Origin: CAIXQW01 sp046049675
GTDB lineage: Bacteria; Bacteroidota; Bacteroidia; Chitinophagales; Chitinophagaceae
Assembly: GCA_046049675.1 (NCBI GenBank)
Contig: JBJORA010000034.1
Coordinates: 1-64,000 of the forward strand
Reading direction: 5' to 3'
DNA: 64,000 nucleotides
Below, in pieces: positions 1 to 9,257 of this stretch. The notes below the pieces were generated by a model that was given only the letters and a program-made list of their open reading frames with translations, made no database searches and was not told the DNA's origin. The translations under genes and the position numbers were made by a program. The stretch's first letter is position 1. Each line of letters opens with the position of its first letter.

Positions 1-590
1 CATTTGTTGCACTATTATCGGTAGCACTTATAACTGTGCCAGCAATATTAATACCGCTACCAGCACTATAACTTGGGCCAGCAGGGCCTTGTGGACCTTG
101 CGCACCCTGAATACCTTGAGGGCCTTGAGCACCCGCTGGACCTTGTGCCCCTGTCGCACCAGTAGCACCAGCAGCACCAGCCGGTCCTTGCGGGCCTGTT
201 GGGCCAGCAGGCAATACTAAGTTTAATGTTTGGTTTGGTGCTGTACCAGTAATTGTTGCTGCTGCAGAACCACCATTTGTAACTGTACCTATACTTAATG
301 CATTAGCAGGACCTGCAACACCTGCGGGACCCTGTGGACCTTGCGCACCGGCAGGACCTTGAGGCAATACCAAATTCAATGTTTGATTCGGTGCTGTACC
401 GGTAATAGTTGCCGCAGCAGAACCGCTAGCCACAGTGCCAATCGTTAACGTATTTGCAGGACCAGTGGCACCTGTAGCGCCAGCCGCGCCAGTTGGACCT
501 TGTGGGCCAGCAACACCAGCAGGGCCTTGTGGACCTGTAGCGCCTGTGGCTCCAGTAGGGCCAGCTGGACCTTGAGGGCCAGGAGTACCA
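1..590 (-). repeat. Collagen-type Gly-X-Y coding repeat
   Basis: The DNA is a degenerate 9-nt periodic repeat rich in GGT/GGC-CCA/CCT-X codons, interrupted at about 370-450 and 215-305 by two homologous non-collagen modules. It accounts for the strong internal repetitiveness at the left edge, which is coding and not a CRISPR or mobile repeat. Confidence 0.8.
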
Positions 591-983
591 CCATTAGCAG
601 CGTACAAAGCGTAAGGCACACTAAGTAACTCTGCATTATTGCCAAGGCTTACAAAATTTGTTCCGCCTGTTGGATCCATTTCTACTTTAAGAAATTTATT
701 GCCGGTACTCCAAGGTATATTCGCAAATGTGCCAACTTGGTTTGCACCATCACCGATAGCTACATTGAACAAGCCAGAGTTATTGGTTGTAACGCCATGT
801 GTCTCACTATAAACAGCATTTGTGCCATCTAAAATTGTAAGGCGCAAAGCAATAGCTTGACTTACAATTGGCGCGCCAGCATTATTGCGTGCCACGCCCT
901 GATAATTTAATTTCTGTGGCACCTGCGCCATTGCCAATAAGCTCATAGTTGCAAAGCTTAAGACGAGTAAAAACTTCTTCATT
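1..983 (-). CDS. Collagen-like repeat surface protein, C-terminus beyond window
   Basis: This open frame starts at the ATG complementary to 981-983 and runs without a stop off the left edge, so at least 327 codons are present. The N-terminus is a signal peptide (MKKFLLVLSFATMSLLAMAQ) followed by a non-repetitive region of about 110 residues of the type that opens many Bacteroidota surface proteins (PQKLNYQGVARNNAG). From about residue 130 it is made of Gly-X-Y triplets (GPQGPAGPTGATG) broken by two nearly identical modules ending in GTAPNQTLNLVLP, which resemble spacers in phage tail-fibre and exosporium collagens. Secretion to the surface and a trimeric rod are inferred from family knowledge. 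It lies 28 bp after the T9SS cargo gene on the same strand, so the two are probably co-transcribed. Whether it has its own sorting domain cannot be seen. Confidence 0.85.
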
Positions 984-1011
984 GTATTTCTATTTGTTCT
1001 TGTTTTTTTAT

Positions 1012-1506
1012 TTATGGTTTAACGACTTTTATGCCAAAAGAATTTTTATTTGACGCTATACTTAAGTAGTAAGTACCAGCTGCAAACTCAGCCATACTAA
1101 GCTTCGCACTTTTATTGCCGGTAGCAACGCTCGCTTGATAAACCAATTTGCCAGCTGCGTCATATAAACTTACACCTTGTAGTTGTGCATTGCCAATAGC
1201 TTCAACATTTAATGCTGCGTCTGCAGGATTAGGATACACATTAAACATGCTTCGAACTAACTCGGTATCATCCAAAGACTCAATAGTTACAATAGGTTGC
1301 AAAACGCCATGTGTTACAACGCCATTGTCATAAGTTGCAGTACTTACAACAGCCATTTCTGCTACAGAGAAATCATATGTATTTGTACCAATTGTACCTG
1401 TACCGCCAGTACTATTAATAGTAGCAGGCGAAATAGATTGTGCCTTTGTACCACAGTAGCTCACAACGCAACAAAGCAATGCAAACCAAAATTTACGAGT
1501 ATTCAT
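1012..1506 (-). CDS. Very small T9SS type A sorting-domain cargo protein
   Basis: This 164-residue protein has a signal peptide (residues 1-22, cleavage near TKAQS), a short middle region of about 65 residues, and a C-terminal type A sorting domain from about residue 88. The sorting domain shows the hallmarks of the family: VYPNPA near residue 90, a LYDAAGKLV strand, AAGTYYLSI and a final KVVKP. The family is exported by the type IX system, where the domain is removed by PorU and the protein usually anchored on A-LPS. The mature part has no recognised domain. A TACCTTTA box at 1528-1535 gives it its own promoter, and the collagen-like gene follows 28 bp downstream. Confidence 0.85.
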   Translation of the reverse strand: MNTRKFWFALLCCVVSYCGTKAQSISPATINSTGGTGTIGTNTYDFSVAEMAVVSTATYDNGVVTHGVLQPIVTIESLDDTELVRSMFNVYPNPADAALNVEAIGNAQLQGVSLYDAAGKLVYQASVATGNKSAKLSMAEFAAGTYYLSIASNKNSFGIKVVKP

Positions 1507-1527
1507 TTTTTAATTGTATTGAATCCG

Positions 1528-1535
1528 TAAAGGTA
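1528..1535 (-). promoter_or_regulatory. Predicted -7 box (TACCTTTA) of the T9SS cargo/collagen pair
   Basis: It matches seven of eight positions of the Bacteroidota consensus TAnnTTTG and lies 21 nt before the start codon at 1506. Confidence 0.5.
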
Positions 1536-1579
1536 AAGGGTTTTGTTATTCGTCCCTCAAAAATGCCCAAAAAAGGCTA

Positions 1580-2230
1580 CTACATTTGTAATTTTGAGCC
1601 ATAACTAAGATCGCCTGCATCACCCAAGCCTGGCACGATATAACCCTTTGCGGTTAGCTCATCATCTATATCGGCAACCCAGATATGAATATTACCTAAC
1701 TCTCTCATTACTAGCTCCAATCCGATGGTACTCGCTATGGCGCATACAATATGAATGCTACGTGGTTCGCCAAAATCCTTCAGTTCTTTAATAGCCTGAA
1801 CAAGACTTGCACCAGTTGCCAGCATTGGGTCAGCAATGATTAAATCACGTCCAGTCAAGTCGGGACAAGTCACGTACTCTTGGTTAATGACAAAACTTTC
1901 TTCGCTGCTGTGTTTGCGATATGCTGCCACAAAGCAACAATCAGCACCATCAAAAGTATCTAGCAAGCCTTCAAACATTGGCACGCCGGCACGTAAAATT
2001 GTACCAATGACTGGTTGCACAGCCAAAGTAGTTGCAGCATAAACACCCAAAGGCGTACTAATCTCTTGTTGTTGCGTTGCAAGATGTTTGCTCAATTCAT
2101 ATCCTATACAACTCGCAATGCGATGCATATTTTTTCTGAATCGCATGCGGTCTTGCTGGATTGTGATATCGCGAAGTTCTCGCACATAGTCGCTTACAAT
2201 GCTATAACTCTTACAAATATGATGCACCAT
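1580..2230 (-). CDS. upp: Uracil phosphoribosyltransferase
   Basis: It converts uracil and PRPP to UMP in pyrimidine salvage. With the start at 2230 the product is 216 residues, close to the family's usual 208-216. The PRPP-binding loop is seen at residues 131-142 (IIADPMLATGAS) and the C-terminal uracil-binding stretch at 197-207 (YIVPGLGDAGD). An in-frame start at 2305 would add 25 hydrophobic residues not found in the family and would overlap the divergent anmK gene. A perfect -7 box (TATATTTG) lies inside that extension, so 2230 is preferred. The gene is single and divergent from anmK. Confidence 0.92.
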   Translation of the reverse strand: MVHHICKSYSIVSDYVRELRDITIQQDRMRFRKNMHRIASCIGYELSKHLATQQQEISTPLGVYAATTLAVQPVIGTILRAGVPMFEGLLDTFDGADCCFVAAYRKHSSEESFVINQEYVTCPDLTGRDLIIADPMLATGASLVQAIKELKDFGEPRSIHIVCAIASTIGLELVMRELGNIHIWVADIDDELTAKGYIVPGLGDAGDLSYGSKLQM

Positions 2231-2236
2231 AGGCAA

Positions 2237-2244
2237 CAAATATA
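2237..2244 (-). promoter_or_regulatory. Predicted -7 box (TATATTTG) of upp, 6 nt before the ATG
   Basis: It is an exact match to TAnnTTTG. Transcription usually starts 4-7 nt downstream of this box, so the mRNA would begin at or next to the upp start codon. Confidence 0.55.
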
Positions 2245-2332
2245 CCGCAAATCTTACAGCTATTAATCGTAAAACAACCAAACCAAAATTTTGCAAAAAG
2301 GCCAAGCACTTGCCTTAATTTCGCTGCACAGC

Positions 2333-3406
2333 ATGGAGTACAGAGTAATTGGTTTAATGAGTGGCAGTAGCCTTGATGGTTTGGATATTGCCTACTGCAT
2401 TATCAATGAGGCAGGAGGAAAATGGCAGTACACCATTCCACATGCTGAGTGTATTAGTTTTGATGGCCAGCTTACCAATCGCCTACGTGATATTACCCAA
2501 GCAAGTTTAGAAGACTACCTTAGTCTTGACATTGAACTTGGTAAATTCTATGCCAATGCAATCAATACCTTTATTGAAAAGCATAGCTTGCAACACAAAG
2601 TACATTTGGTGTGCAGCCATGGTCACACTACCCTACACCGACCAAGTTTAGGTTATAGTGCCCAAATTGGTTGCGGTGCGACTATGGCAGCGCTTACATC
2701 TTTACCAGTCATCAATAATCTGCGTATGGTAGATGTTGCACTAGGAGGACAAGGCGCGCCTATCGTACCTATTGCAGAACAATTGCTTTTCGAGAATTAT
2801 TCTGCCTTCTTAAACATCGGCGGCATTTGCAATATTAGCCATCATCAAGTAGACAAAATTGTTGCTTACGACGTATGTGCCGCTAATCGTGTCCTAAACA
2901 CACTCGCCAACCGACTAAATATGCCGTACGATAAAGATGGGCAGTTAGCACAAACAGGTTCGATTAATGGCGAGGCACTTAATGAGATAAACATGCTTCC
3001 TTATTTTGCGCAAGCTGCACCAAAAAGCCTGGCCAATGAATTTGGCATCGAACAGGTTTTGCCAATCTTGGATCAGCATTGTGTAAAAGCAGAAGACGCT
3101 ATTGCAAGCATGACAGAACATATTGCGATACAAGTAGCTGAAGCATCTGCGCACATGGCCAACGGAGAAAAGATATTGGTAAGTGGTGGAGGTGCATTCA
3201 ACACGTACTTAATTAATCGTATGCGCGAGTTGTGCGGTAAAAACAATATAACAGTAGATGTCGCAGACACACTTACAATCGAATACAAAGAGGCGCTAGC
3301 AATGGCCTTAATTGGTGTATTGCGTTGGCGAGAAGAAAATAATGTCATCAATTCTGTAACTGGTGCAAGTAGAAGTAGCGTGGGTGGCGCACTGTGGTTG
3401 AGTTAG
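2333..3406 (+). CDS. anmK: Anhydro-N-acetylmuramic acid kinase
   Basis: It phosphorylates and opens 1,6-anhydro-MurNAc to MurNAc-6-P in cell-wall recycling. The start at 2333 gives 357 residues with the nucleotide loop GLMSGSSLDGLD at residues 7-18, as in all AnmK proteins; an in-frame start at 2291 would add 14 unsupported residues. Further family blocks are NIGGICNIS, the ADVCAANRVLN-like block in its Bacteroidota form (YDVCAANRVLNTL), a GGGAFN block near residue 285 and a GGALWLS end. rsmE starts 4 bp after its stop and the DUF4159 gene follows with overlap, so the three form an operon. Confidence 0.95.
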   Translation: MEYRVIGLMSGSSLDGLDIAYCIINEAGGKWQYTIPHAECISFDGQLTNRLRDITQASLEDYLSLDIELGKFYANAINTFIEKHSLQHKVHLVCSHGHTTLHRPSLGYSAQIGCGATMAALTSLPVINNLRMVDVALGGQGAPIVPIAEQLLFENYSAFLNIGGICNISHHQVDKIVAYDVCAANRVLNTLANRLNMPYDKDGQLAQTGSINGEALNEINMLPYFAQAAPKSLANEFGIEQVLPILDQHCVKAEDAIASMTEHIAIQVAEASAHMANGEKILVSGGGAFNTYLINRMRELCGKNNITVDVADTLTIEYKEALAMALIGVLRWREENNVINSVTGASRSSVGGALWLS

Positions 3407-3410
3407 AAAA

Positions 3411-4112
3411 ATGCAGCTGTACCACGAAGCACATATAGCCCCAGGCCTACTCACCTTAAACGCCGATAATGCCAAGCATATTGCAAAAGTGCTGCGCATG
3501 CGAGCAGGCCAACAAGTACAACTATGTGACGCCAATGGCAACTTTTGCACAGCAAGTATTGTAGATAATACAAAGCACTCTTGCACTGTCAATATTACTG
3601 AGATAAAAACCGCGCCTATTGTTATGCCAAACATTACTTTGGCTATTGCGTTCACCAAAAACATTGACCGCATAGAATGGATGCTAGAAAAAATTGCGGA
3701 GTTAGGCATTACTGCGCTTCAGCCCATTCTTTGCGAGCGGCTTGTATCTGCTACATTTAAGCGCGAAAGGCTAGAAAAGATTGCTATAAGCGCGATGTGC
3801 CAAAGTAAGCAATACCATGCACTGCAAATTAGAGAACCGCTTAGGCTGGTTGATTTGCCATTTGCCGATTTTGACGCCAAATATATTGCCCACTGCGAAG
3901 AAGCTTTGGAACGCAAGGAACTATCAAGCATCAAAATAAATGCTAATTCTACGCTAATGCTCGTAGGACCAGAAGGCGATTTTACAAACAATGAAATAGC
4001 TTTGTGCATGCAACATGGCTGCATACCTGTGCAACTTGGCGAAACGCGCTTACGCACAGAAACTGCTGGGCTTGTAGCATGTACATTATTAAAACAAGTG
4101 GTACTAACATAA
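3411..4112 (+). CDS. rsmE: 16S rRNA (uracil1498-N3)-methyltransferase
   Basis: It methylates U1498 of 16S rRNA using S-adenosylmethionine. The 233-residue length is normal. The N-terminal PUA-like part contains HIAKVLRMRAGQ (residues 23-34), and the C-terminal SPOUT knot shows GPEGDF at 186-191 and LGETRLRTETAG at 209-220. The start follows the anmK stop by 4 bp. Its stop overlaps the next start as TAATG, which suggests translational coupling. Confidence 0.95.
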   Translation: MQLYHEAHIAPGLLTLNADNAKHIAKVLRMRAGQQVQLCDANGNFCTASIVDNTKHSCTVNITEIKTAPIVMPNITLAIAFTKNIDRIEWMLEKIAELGITALQPILCERLVSATFKRERLEKIAISAMCQSKQYHALQIREPLRLVDLPFADFDAKYIAHCEEALERKELSSIKINANSTLMLVGPEGDFTNNEIALCMQHGCIPVQLGETRLRTETAGLVACTLLKQVVLT

Positions 4113-4768
4113 TGATGAAACGTATAATAATTATTCTAATAGCGCTCTTCGCAGTTCAGCATAGTCATGCGCAAAAACTAAAACTAGGTTTATTAGTTTA
4201 CGGCGGCGGTGGCGACTGGTATGCTAACCCAACTGCTTTGAAGAACCTCGCTAAGTTTTGTAATCAAAATTTAGGTACAAATTTTGAAGCAGCTGAGGCA
4301 AAAGTAGAAGTTGGTAGTCAAGAGATTTTTAACTACCCATTTTTTCATATGACTGGCCATGGCCGCGTAATGTTTAACGATGCCGAAGCTGCCAATCTTA
4401 GAAAATATCTTTTAGCTGGCGGCTTTCTGCACATAGACGACAACTATGGTATGGACAAATATGTTCGTCCAGCAATGAAAAAAGTCTTTCCTGAAGCGGA
4501 GTTTATCGAGCTGCCATTTTCGCATCCGATTTATCATCAGAAGTACAATTTCAATAATGGCTTGCCTAAAATTCATGAGCACGACAATAAGCCCCCAAAA
4601 GGTTACGGCCTTTTTTACAATGGTAGATTAGTATGTTTCTACAGTAGTGAGTGCGACCTTGGCGATGGATGGGAAGACCCCGAAGTTCACAACGATACCG
4701 AAGAAAAGCGCACGCAGGCTTTTCAAATGGGCAGTAATATTCTGCAGTACGTGTTTATGTACAAATAG
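4112..4768 (+). CDS. DUF4159 family secreted protein
   Basis: This 218-residue protein belongs to the DUF4159 family, recognised by GHGRV, the run LAGGFLHIDDNYG near residue 110, FSHPIYH and a DPEVHND end region. The family has a glutamine amidotransferase-like fold and is usually encoded near MoxR/BatA-type genes, but its function is unknown. A signal peptide occupies about residues 1-20 (ending VQHSHAQ). The start is set by the TAATG overlap with rsmE; a second ATG follows directly at 4115. An upstream in-frame start at 4004 lies inside rsmE and is rejected. Confidence 0.85.
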   Translation: MMKRIIIILIALFAVQHSHAQKLKLGLLVYGGGGDWYANPTALKNLAKFCNQNLGTNFEAAEAKVEVGSQEIFNYPFFHMTGHGRVMFNDAEAANLRKYLLAGGFLHIDDNYGMDKYVRPAMKKVFPEAEFIELPFSHPIYHQKYNFNNGLPKIHEHDNKPPKGYGLFYNGRLVCFYSSECDLGDGWEDPEVHNDTEEKRTQAFQMGSNILQYVFMYK

Positions 4769-4810
4769 CAGGTGTCGAATTTAAGGCCAACGGACTCCAT
4801 ATTGGCGAAG

Positions 4811-5545
4811 TTAATTCAGTGCATTTAGCATCGCCTTGCGCGTGGCAAGCTTCAAGTCTTCTACACTGGCAAAATCCGCAGGACTGATTGGGGCCAAAAA
4901 TTCAAACTGTATGCGATGTGGCCATGCCCAAAATATTGGTCCTTTTGCAGGCAAGGTTTCTTTTGCGCCATTAATTATAGCAGGAATCACCGCAACCTTA
5001 GCATCTATAGCCAAACGAAATGCACCATCATGGAATGGCAATAGCACGTCGTTACTCGTGTTGCGCGTACCTTCTGGATAAAGACATACGCTAATGCCTT
5101 GTTGCAAATACTGCTTGAGTTGAATTAAACTTGTAGCTCTACTTCTAGCATTGCCGCGATCAACCAATACACTGCCTAGTTTGTAGATAAAGCCAAACAG
5201 CGGCACCTTGCTAAATGAAGTTTTCCCTAGCGTTTTATTTGGCATAGGTATGCCTGGGCTACTCACAGGTATATCCATTAGCGAATTGTGATTGATGACT
5301 ACCACATATGCCTTTCCATGTTCAAAATAGTGCAAGCCTTTTTTACTTACAGGACAAAAAATTAAAGGCATGTAAATATCCATCCACGCTACAAATGCTT
5401 TGTGAATATTGCTGTGCAAATTTTGAGGTTCTGAGAACGTTTTTACCAACCTAAACAAAAAATACGCGGGCACAAGCAAAAGCAAAAAGACAACAATAGC
5501 ATACAGCGCATATAGTCTTCCGAATATGGTTTTGTGCAATGGCAT
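4811..5545 (-). CDS. plsC: 1-acyl-sn-glycerol-3-phosphate acyltransferase
   Basis: It transfers an acyl chain to lysophosphatidate to make phosphatidate in membrane phospholipid synthesis. In the 244 residues the catalytic HX4D motif is NHNSLMD with H86 and D91, and the substrate motif YPEGTR is at 156-161. One N-terminal membrane segment spans about residues 10-34. The gene is convergent with the DUF4159 operon and alone under its own TATATTTG box. Other lyso-acyltransferases of the same family are possible. Confidence 0.9.
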   Translation of the reverse strand: MPLHKTIFGRLYALYAIVVFLLLLVPAYFLFRLVKTFSEPQNLHSNIHKAFVAWMDIYMPLIFCPVSKKGLHYFEHGKAYVVVINHNSLMDIPVSSPGIPMPNKTLGKTSFSKVPLFGFIYKLGSVLVDRGNARSRATSLIQLKQYLQQGISVCLYPEGTRNTSNDVLLPFHDGAFRLAIDAKVAVIPAIINGAKETLPAKGPIFWAWPHRIQFEFLAPISPADFASVEDLKLATRKAMLNALN

Positions 5546-5552
5546 CAGTTTG

Positions 5553-5560
5553 CAAATATA
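5553..5560 (-). promoter_or_regulatory. Predicted -7 box (TATATTTG) of plsC, 7 nt before the ATG
   Basis: It is an exact TAnnTTTG match. Its position implies a leader of only a few nucleotides. Confidence 0.5.
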
Positions 5561-5616
5561 CTTGTAGCAATAGTTCTTGTGGTTAGAAAAACAAAAACTC
5601 AGATATCAGTGCAGTG

Positions 5617-6297
5617 CTAAGTTATCTGCCAATCAATTGGCAGCAAACCATGTTCCTGCAAATACGCATTGGTTTTGCTAAAGTGCTTATTGCCCCAAAA
5701 GCCATTGTGCGCGCTTAGCGGACTTGGATGAGCGCACTTAAGAACGAGGTGCTTTGTTGCATCAACAAATGCTGCTTTCTTCTGCGCAAAGCTGCCCCAT
5801 AAAATAAATACCACATTTTGCTTATGCTGATCTATTGCCCTTATCACCGCATCTGTAAATTGCTCCCAACCAATTTTGCTATGGCTCATGGGCTTTGAAG
5901 CTTCTACCGTTAGACTAGTATTAAGTAACAAAACGCCCTGCTGCGCCCAATAAGTCAAATTGCCATGTGAAGGTATAGCGCATCCGATATCGCTATAAAG
6001 CTCTTTATAAATATTTTGCAAGCTCGGTGGAACAGCTACTCCATTTTGCACGCTAAAACATAAACCGTGTGCTTGCTGTGGTCCGTGGTAGGGATCCTGC
6101 CCCAAGATAACAACACGCGTGTTTTCCCAAGTGCTTAGCGTAAACGCATTAAAGATATCTTTCCCTTGAGGATAGATGATACTGCCCTTAGCTTTTTGTT
6201 CCTTTATGAAATTGACTAGCGAATCAAAATAAGCTTGTTCGAATTCAGCACTTAGCACCGCTTTCCAACTTTCTTCTATTTGCACTTCTACCGCCAT
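5617..6297 (-). CDS. ung: Uracil-DNA glycosylase
   Basis: It removes uracil from DNA in base excision repair. The 226-residue protein has the family-1 water-activating loop GQDPYHG (D68 catalytic), the AHGLCFSV block and the DNA-intercalation loop HPSPLS followed by GFWGNKHFSKTN near the C-terminus. It begins 2 bp after the cysS stop, so the two genes form an operon. Confidence 0.96.
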   Translation of the reverse strand: MAVEVQIEESWKAVLSAEFEQAYFDSLVNFIKEQKAKGSIIYPQGKDIFNAFTLSTWENTRVVILGQDPYHGPQQAHGLCFSVQNGVAVPPSLQNIYKELYSDIGCAIPSHGNLTYWAQQGVLLLNTSLTVEASKPMSHSKIGWEQFTDAVIRAIDQHKQNVVFILWGSFAQKKAAFVDATKHLVLKCAHPSPLSAHNGFWGNKHFSKTNAYLQEHGLLPIDWQIT

Positions 6298-6299
6298 GC

Positions 6300-7799
6300 T
6301 TAGTTTACCGTAAAACTAACGTTGCCGTCTTTTTCGTCTTTCAGTTGTATACCGATAGCCAATAAATCATTGCGAATTGCATCACTCGTAGCAAAGTCTT
6401 TGCGTTGCTTAGCTTGTTTACGCATATCAATCAAAAGGTTTACAACGCCTTCTAGCTTACTGTTGTTTTGCACTTGCATTGCTGTAAGCCCAAGCACCTC
6501 AACTACAAAAGTATGCATAGTGGTTTGCAGCAACTTAAACGTTGCCTCATCTATTTGAGAAAACTTGATATGCCCTTCTTTCAGACTGTGCACGATAGAA
6601 CCCAATTCAAACAAACTAGCAATCACTTTTGCCGTGTTGAAATCGTCGTTCATGTCATCTGTACAGTCATTGCACAGTTGCACAATCTTACCTACAACAG
6701 CTTCATCAATTGCACTTGCTTTGCTGGCTTCAAATGTCAACTTTGTGCTCGTTTCATAAGCTTGCCACAAACGCACATAACCTTTTTCTGCGGCTTGCAA
6801 GGCGCTATTGCTAAAGTCTAATGTGCTGCGATATTGTGTTTGCAAAATGTAAAAGCGCACAACCATTGGATGGTAAGCCTGCTCTAACAGTGGATGATTG
6901 CCACTAAACAACTCCGTTAACTTAATAACGTTGTTGTAGCTCTTACCCATTTTTTTACCTTCTATGGTAATCATGTTATTATGCATCCAGTATTTTACCG
7001 GCGCCTCACCATTGGCAATTGTACTTTGTGCAATTTCGCTTTCGTGGTGTGGGAACAATAAATCCATGCCGCCACCGTGTATATCGAATTGCTTACCAAG
7101 GTATTTGCAACTCATTGCGCTACACTCTATATGCCAACCAGGAAAACCTTCTCCCCATGGGCTAGCCCAACGTTGCAAGTGCTCAGGTGGAGCTGCCTTC
7201 CACAAAGCAAAATCCGTTTTGTTTTTCTTTTCGTTCTGTCCTTCTAATTCACGCGTAGTTTCTAGCAATTCTTCAATAACGCGACCACTTAATTCGCCGT
7301 ACTTGTATTGCTCCGCAAATTTCTGCACATCAAAGTAAACGCTGCCATTTGATTCGTATGCATAGCCTTTTTCCATGATTTGCTTAATCATTTCAATTTG
7401 CTCTACAATATGACCAGTCGCAGTTGGTTCTATGCTGGGCTCTAAGCAATTAAACAAGCCCATCGCCCAATGAAACAATCTAGTATACTTTGTAATTAGT
7501 TCCATTGGTTCTAATTTTTCGAGCACACTGCGTTTGCTAATTTTATCTTCTGCCTCCCGACCTTCTTCTTCAAAATGTCCAGCATCTGTAATGTTGCGCA
7601 CATAACGCACTTTGTAGCCACTTTGTAGTAGCCAACGATTGACGATGTCGTACGTTATGTAAGGACGCGCATGGCCTAGGTGGCTTTCTCCACTAACGGT
7701 AGGACCACACACATACATGCCAACATAGCCAGGATTTAGCGCTTCGAATTTTTCTTTGTTGCGCGTAAGCGAATTGGTAAGGTGTAAACTAGATGCCAT
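6300..7799 (-). CDS. cysS: Cysteinyl-tRNA synthetase
   Basis: This class I synthetase charges tRNA-Cys. The 499 residues show the zinc-site start CGPTV near residue 31, the HIGH-type motif SHLGHAR, the second zinc-ligand blocks WHIECSAMS and HHESE, and the KMSKS-type loop KKMGKS. A C-terminal helical anticodon domain completes a normal length. ung follows 2 bp downstream. A TACCTTTG box at 7817-7824 lies upstream. Confidence 0.96.
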   Translation of the reverse strand: MASSLHLTNSLTRNKEKFEALNPGYVGMYVCGPTVSGESHLGHARPYITYDIVNRWLLQSGYKVRYVRNITDAGHFEEEGREAEDKISKRSVLEKLEPMELITKYTRLFHWAMGLFNCLEPSIEPTATGHIVEQIEMIKQIMEKGYAYESNGSVYFDVQKFAEQYKYGELSGRVIEELLETTRELEGQNEKKNKTDFALWKAAPPEHLQRWASPWGEGFPGWHIECSAMSCKYLGKQFDIHGGGMDLLFPHHESEIAQSTIANGEAPVKYWMHNNMITIEGKKMGKSYNNVIKLTELFSGNHPLLEQAYHPMVVRFYILQTQYRSTLDFSNSALQAAEKGYVRLWQAYETSTKLTFEASKASAIDEAVVGKIVQLCNDCTDDMNDDFNTAKVIASLFELGSIVHSLKEGHIKFSQIDEATFKLLQTTMHTFVVEVLGLTAMQVQNNSKLEGVVNLLIDMRKQAKQRKDFATSDAIRNDLLAIGIQLKDEKDGNVSFTVN

Positions 7800-7816
7800 A
7801 AATAATACTAAGGCTA

Positions 7817-7824
7817 CAAAGGTA
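7817..7824 (-). promoter_or_regulatory. Predicted -7 box (TACCTTTG) of cysS-ung
   Basis: It is an exact TAnnTTTG match 17 nt before the cysS start, leaving a leader of about 10-13 nt. Confidence 0.55.
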
Positions 7825-7874
7825 GCACTGAATTAAAATCGTTAAAATGAAATTAGTTGATTGAGTGCAAGAAA

Positions 7875-9185
7875 TTAATACTTGCTATTGCCGCTAACAC
7901 GTGGGTAGAAAGCGTCGCCTTTCATGTTACAGACAACTGGGCTGCTAACACTTACCGCTGCGGTACCGCTTGGCACTGGCACAATATTCAATTGGTGCTT
8001 CCATACTAAAGCACCGCTGCTTGCGTTAACGCAGTACATGTACTTATCCAAAGAATTGAAGTAAACTTTGCCTTCAAATACAACTGGCGAACTAATAATC
8101 ATACTACCCGTTGGGAATTTCCAACGTAAGGTACCGTCAACAAAATTGATGCTATACAAGTTGAAATCGTTACTGCCAATCAAAATATTTTCATTGTCAG
8201 TATCTACCGTTGGGCTGCTATTGATACGCTCTGCTGTTGGGAATTTCCAACGAATAGAACTTACACCAGCTGTACCATCTACACAATGAATATTGTAGTC
8301 GTGTGCACCTATCACTACCATATCTCCATAAACAAGTGGTGAAGTATAGTTGCTCTTGGTAAGAATATCGTAAGTCCATACCACAGGATTAGCAGCAGGT
8401 GCAATGACAGCAAGTTTTTTATTAAGGCAAACCACTGCGCCGTTACTTACGTTGTCGTAGCTCACATAAATGCGATTGTTACCGAAGCCAATGCTAGTAC
8501 GTGCATCAAAATTGCCTGTTGGTAAGGCATATGGATTTTGGTTTGTAAGTCCCACCTCAGTATAAAGCGCACCATTAGAAGCATTTAAGCAATGTACTTG
8601 TGCACCACCTGGAGCAGCACCGCTTGTAATAAAATAAAGTAAATTCTCCGCTAGCAAAACGCTTCCGTTTACACGATTGCCAGCATTACCGCTACCCCAA
8701 CGCCAACGAATAGCGCCACGAGAAGCATCATCAATGCTGATACAATAAATACTATCTCCTTGCGGTACGATAAGTGTATTATCTACTATTGTAAATGCAG
8801 CACTAGGTACTGCACGCAATTCTGCACGCCATACATATTTACCACTACCAACCTCAAAACACTCTACATATGGACGGCCACTATTGCCTCCCTTAAACTG
8901 TGTTACACCAACATATGCTCTATTGTTTTTATCTACAGTAACATTATGCGTCAACACATCGCTACTCGCCGCAACAGATGTACTATCCGTGCCACGGTAT
9001 TCCCACTGCTTGGCACCGCTGCTAGCATCTAAACCATAGATTATACCATTTGAAGTTGGCATAATTACGGTTGGCTTGTATACCGGCGTCAATGGCTTAT
9101 CATCACTCATTGTTTTATCGCACGACATCATACCAAAACCCACAACACCTGCTACTGCCCATAAGGCAATCTTTTTCAACTGCAT
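7875..9185 (-). CDS. PQQ-repeat beta-propeller lipoprotein
   Basis: This 436-residue lipoprotein starts at 9185 with a signal ending GMMSC (acylated Cys22). The rest is made of repeated blades of the PQQ/quinoprotein type, recurring as blocks like YGLDASSGAKQWEY, YCVDASSGALVWKH and two copies close to RWKFPT. Such propellers bind PQQ in dehydrogenases, or act as scaffolds like BamB; no catalytic residue set is evident, so a scaffold or binding role is more likely. An extension to 9236 adds 17 residues before a good signal peptide and is rejected. The gene stands alone. Confidence 0.8.
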   Translation of the reverse strand: MQLKKIALWAVAGVVGFGMMSCDKTMSDDKPLTPVYKPTVIMPTSNGIIYGLDASSGAKQWEYRGTDSTSVAASSDVLTHNVTVDKNNRAYVGVTQFKGGNSGRPYVECFEVGSGKYVWRAELRAVPSAAFTIVDNTLIVPQGDSIYCISIDDASRGAIRWRWGSGNAGNRVNGSVLLAENLLYFITSGAAPGGAQVHCLNASNGALYTEVGLTNQNPYALPTGNFDARTSIGFGNNRIYVSYDNVSNGAVVCLNKKLAVIAPAANPVVWTYDILTKSNYTSPLVYGDMVVIGAHDYNIHCVDGTAGVSSIRWKFPTAERINSSPTVDTDNENILIGSNDFNLYSINFVDGTLRWKFPTGSMIISSPVVFEGKVYFNSLDKYMYCVNASSGALVWKHQLNIVPVPSGTAAVSVSSPVVCNMKGDAFYPRVSGNSKY

Positions 9186-9257
9186 ATCTTCGTAAAAGTA
9201 TGGTAAATTACTAAAATGAGCAACAAGGAAGCGCAAAAAATGGCGCTTTTATGGGGA

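Noticed and set aside
1..590. Possible CRISPR or other DNA repeat array
   Set aside because: The repeats are 9-nt collagen codons in frame, of variable sequence and without spacers of constant length.
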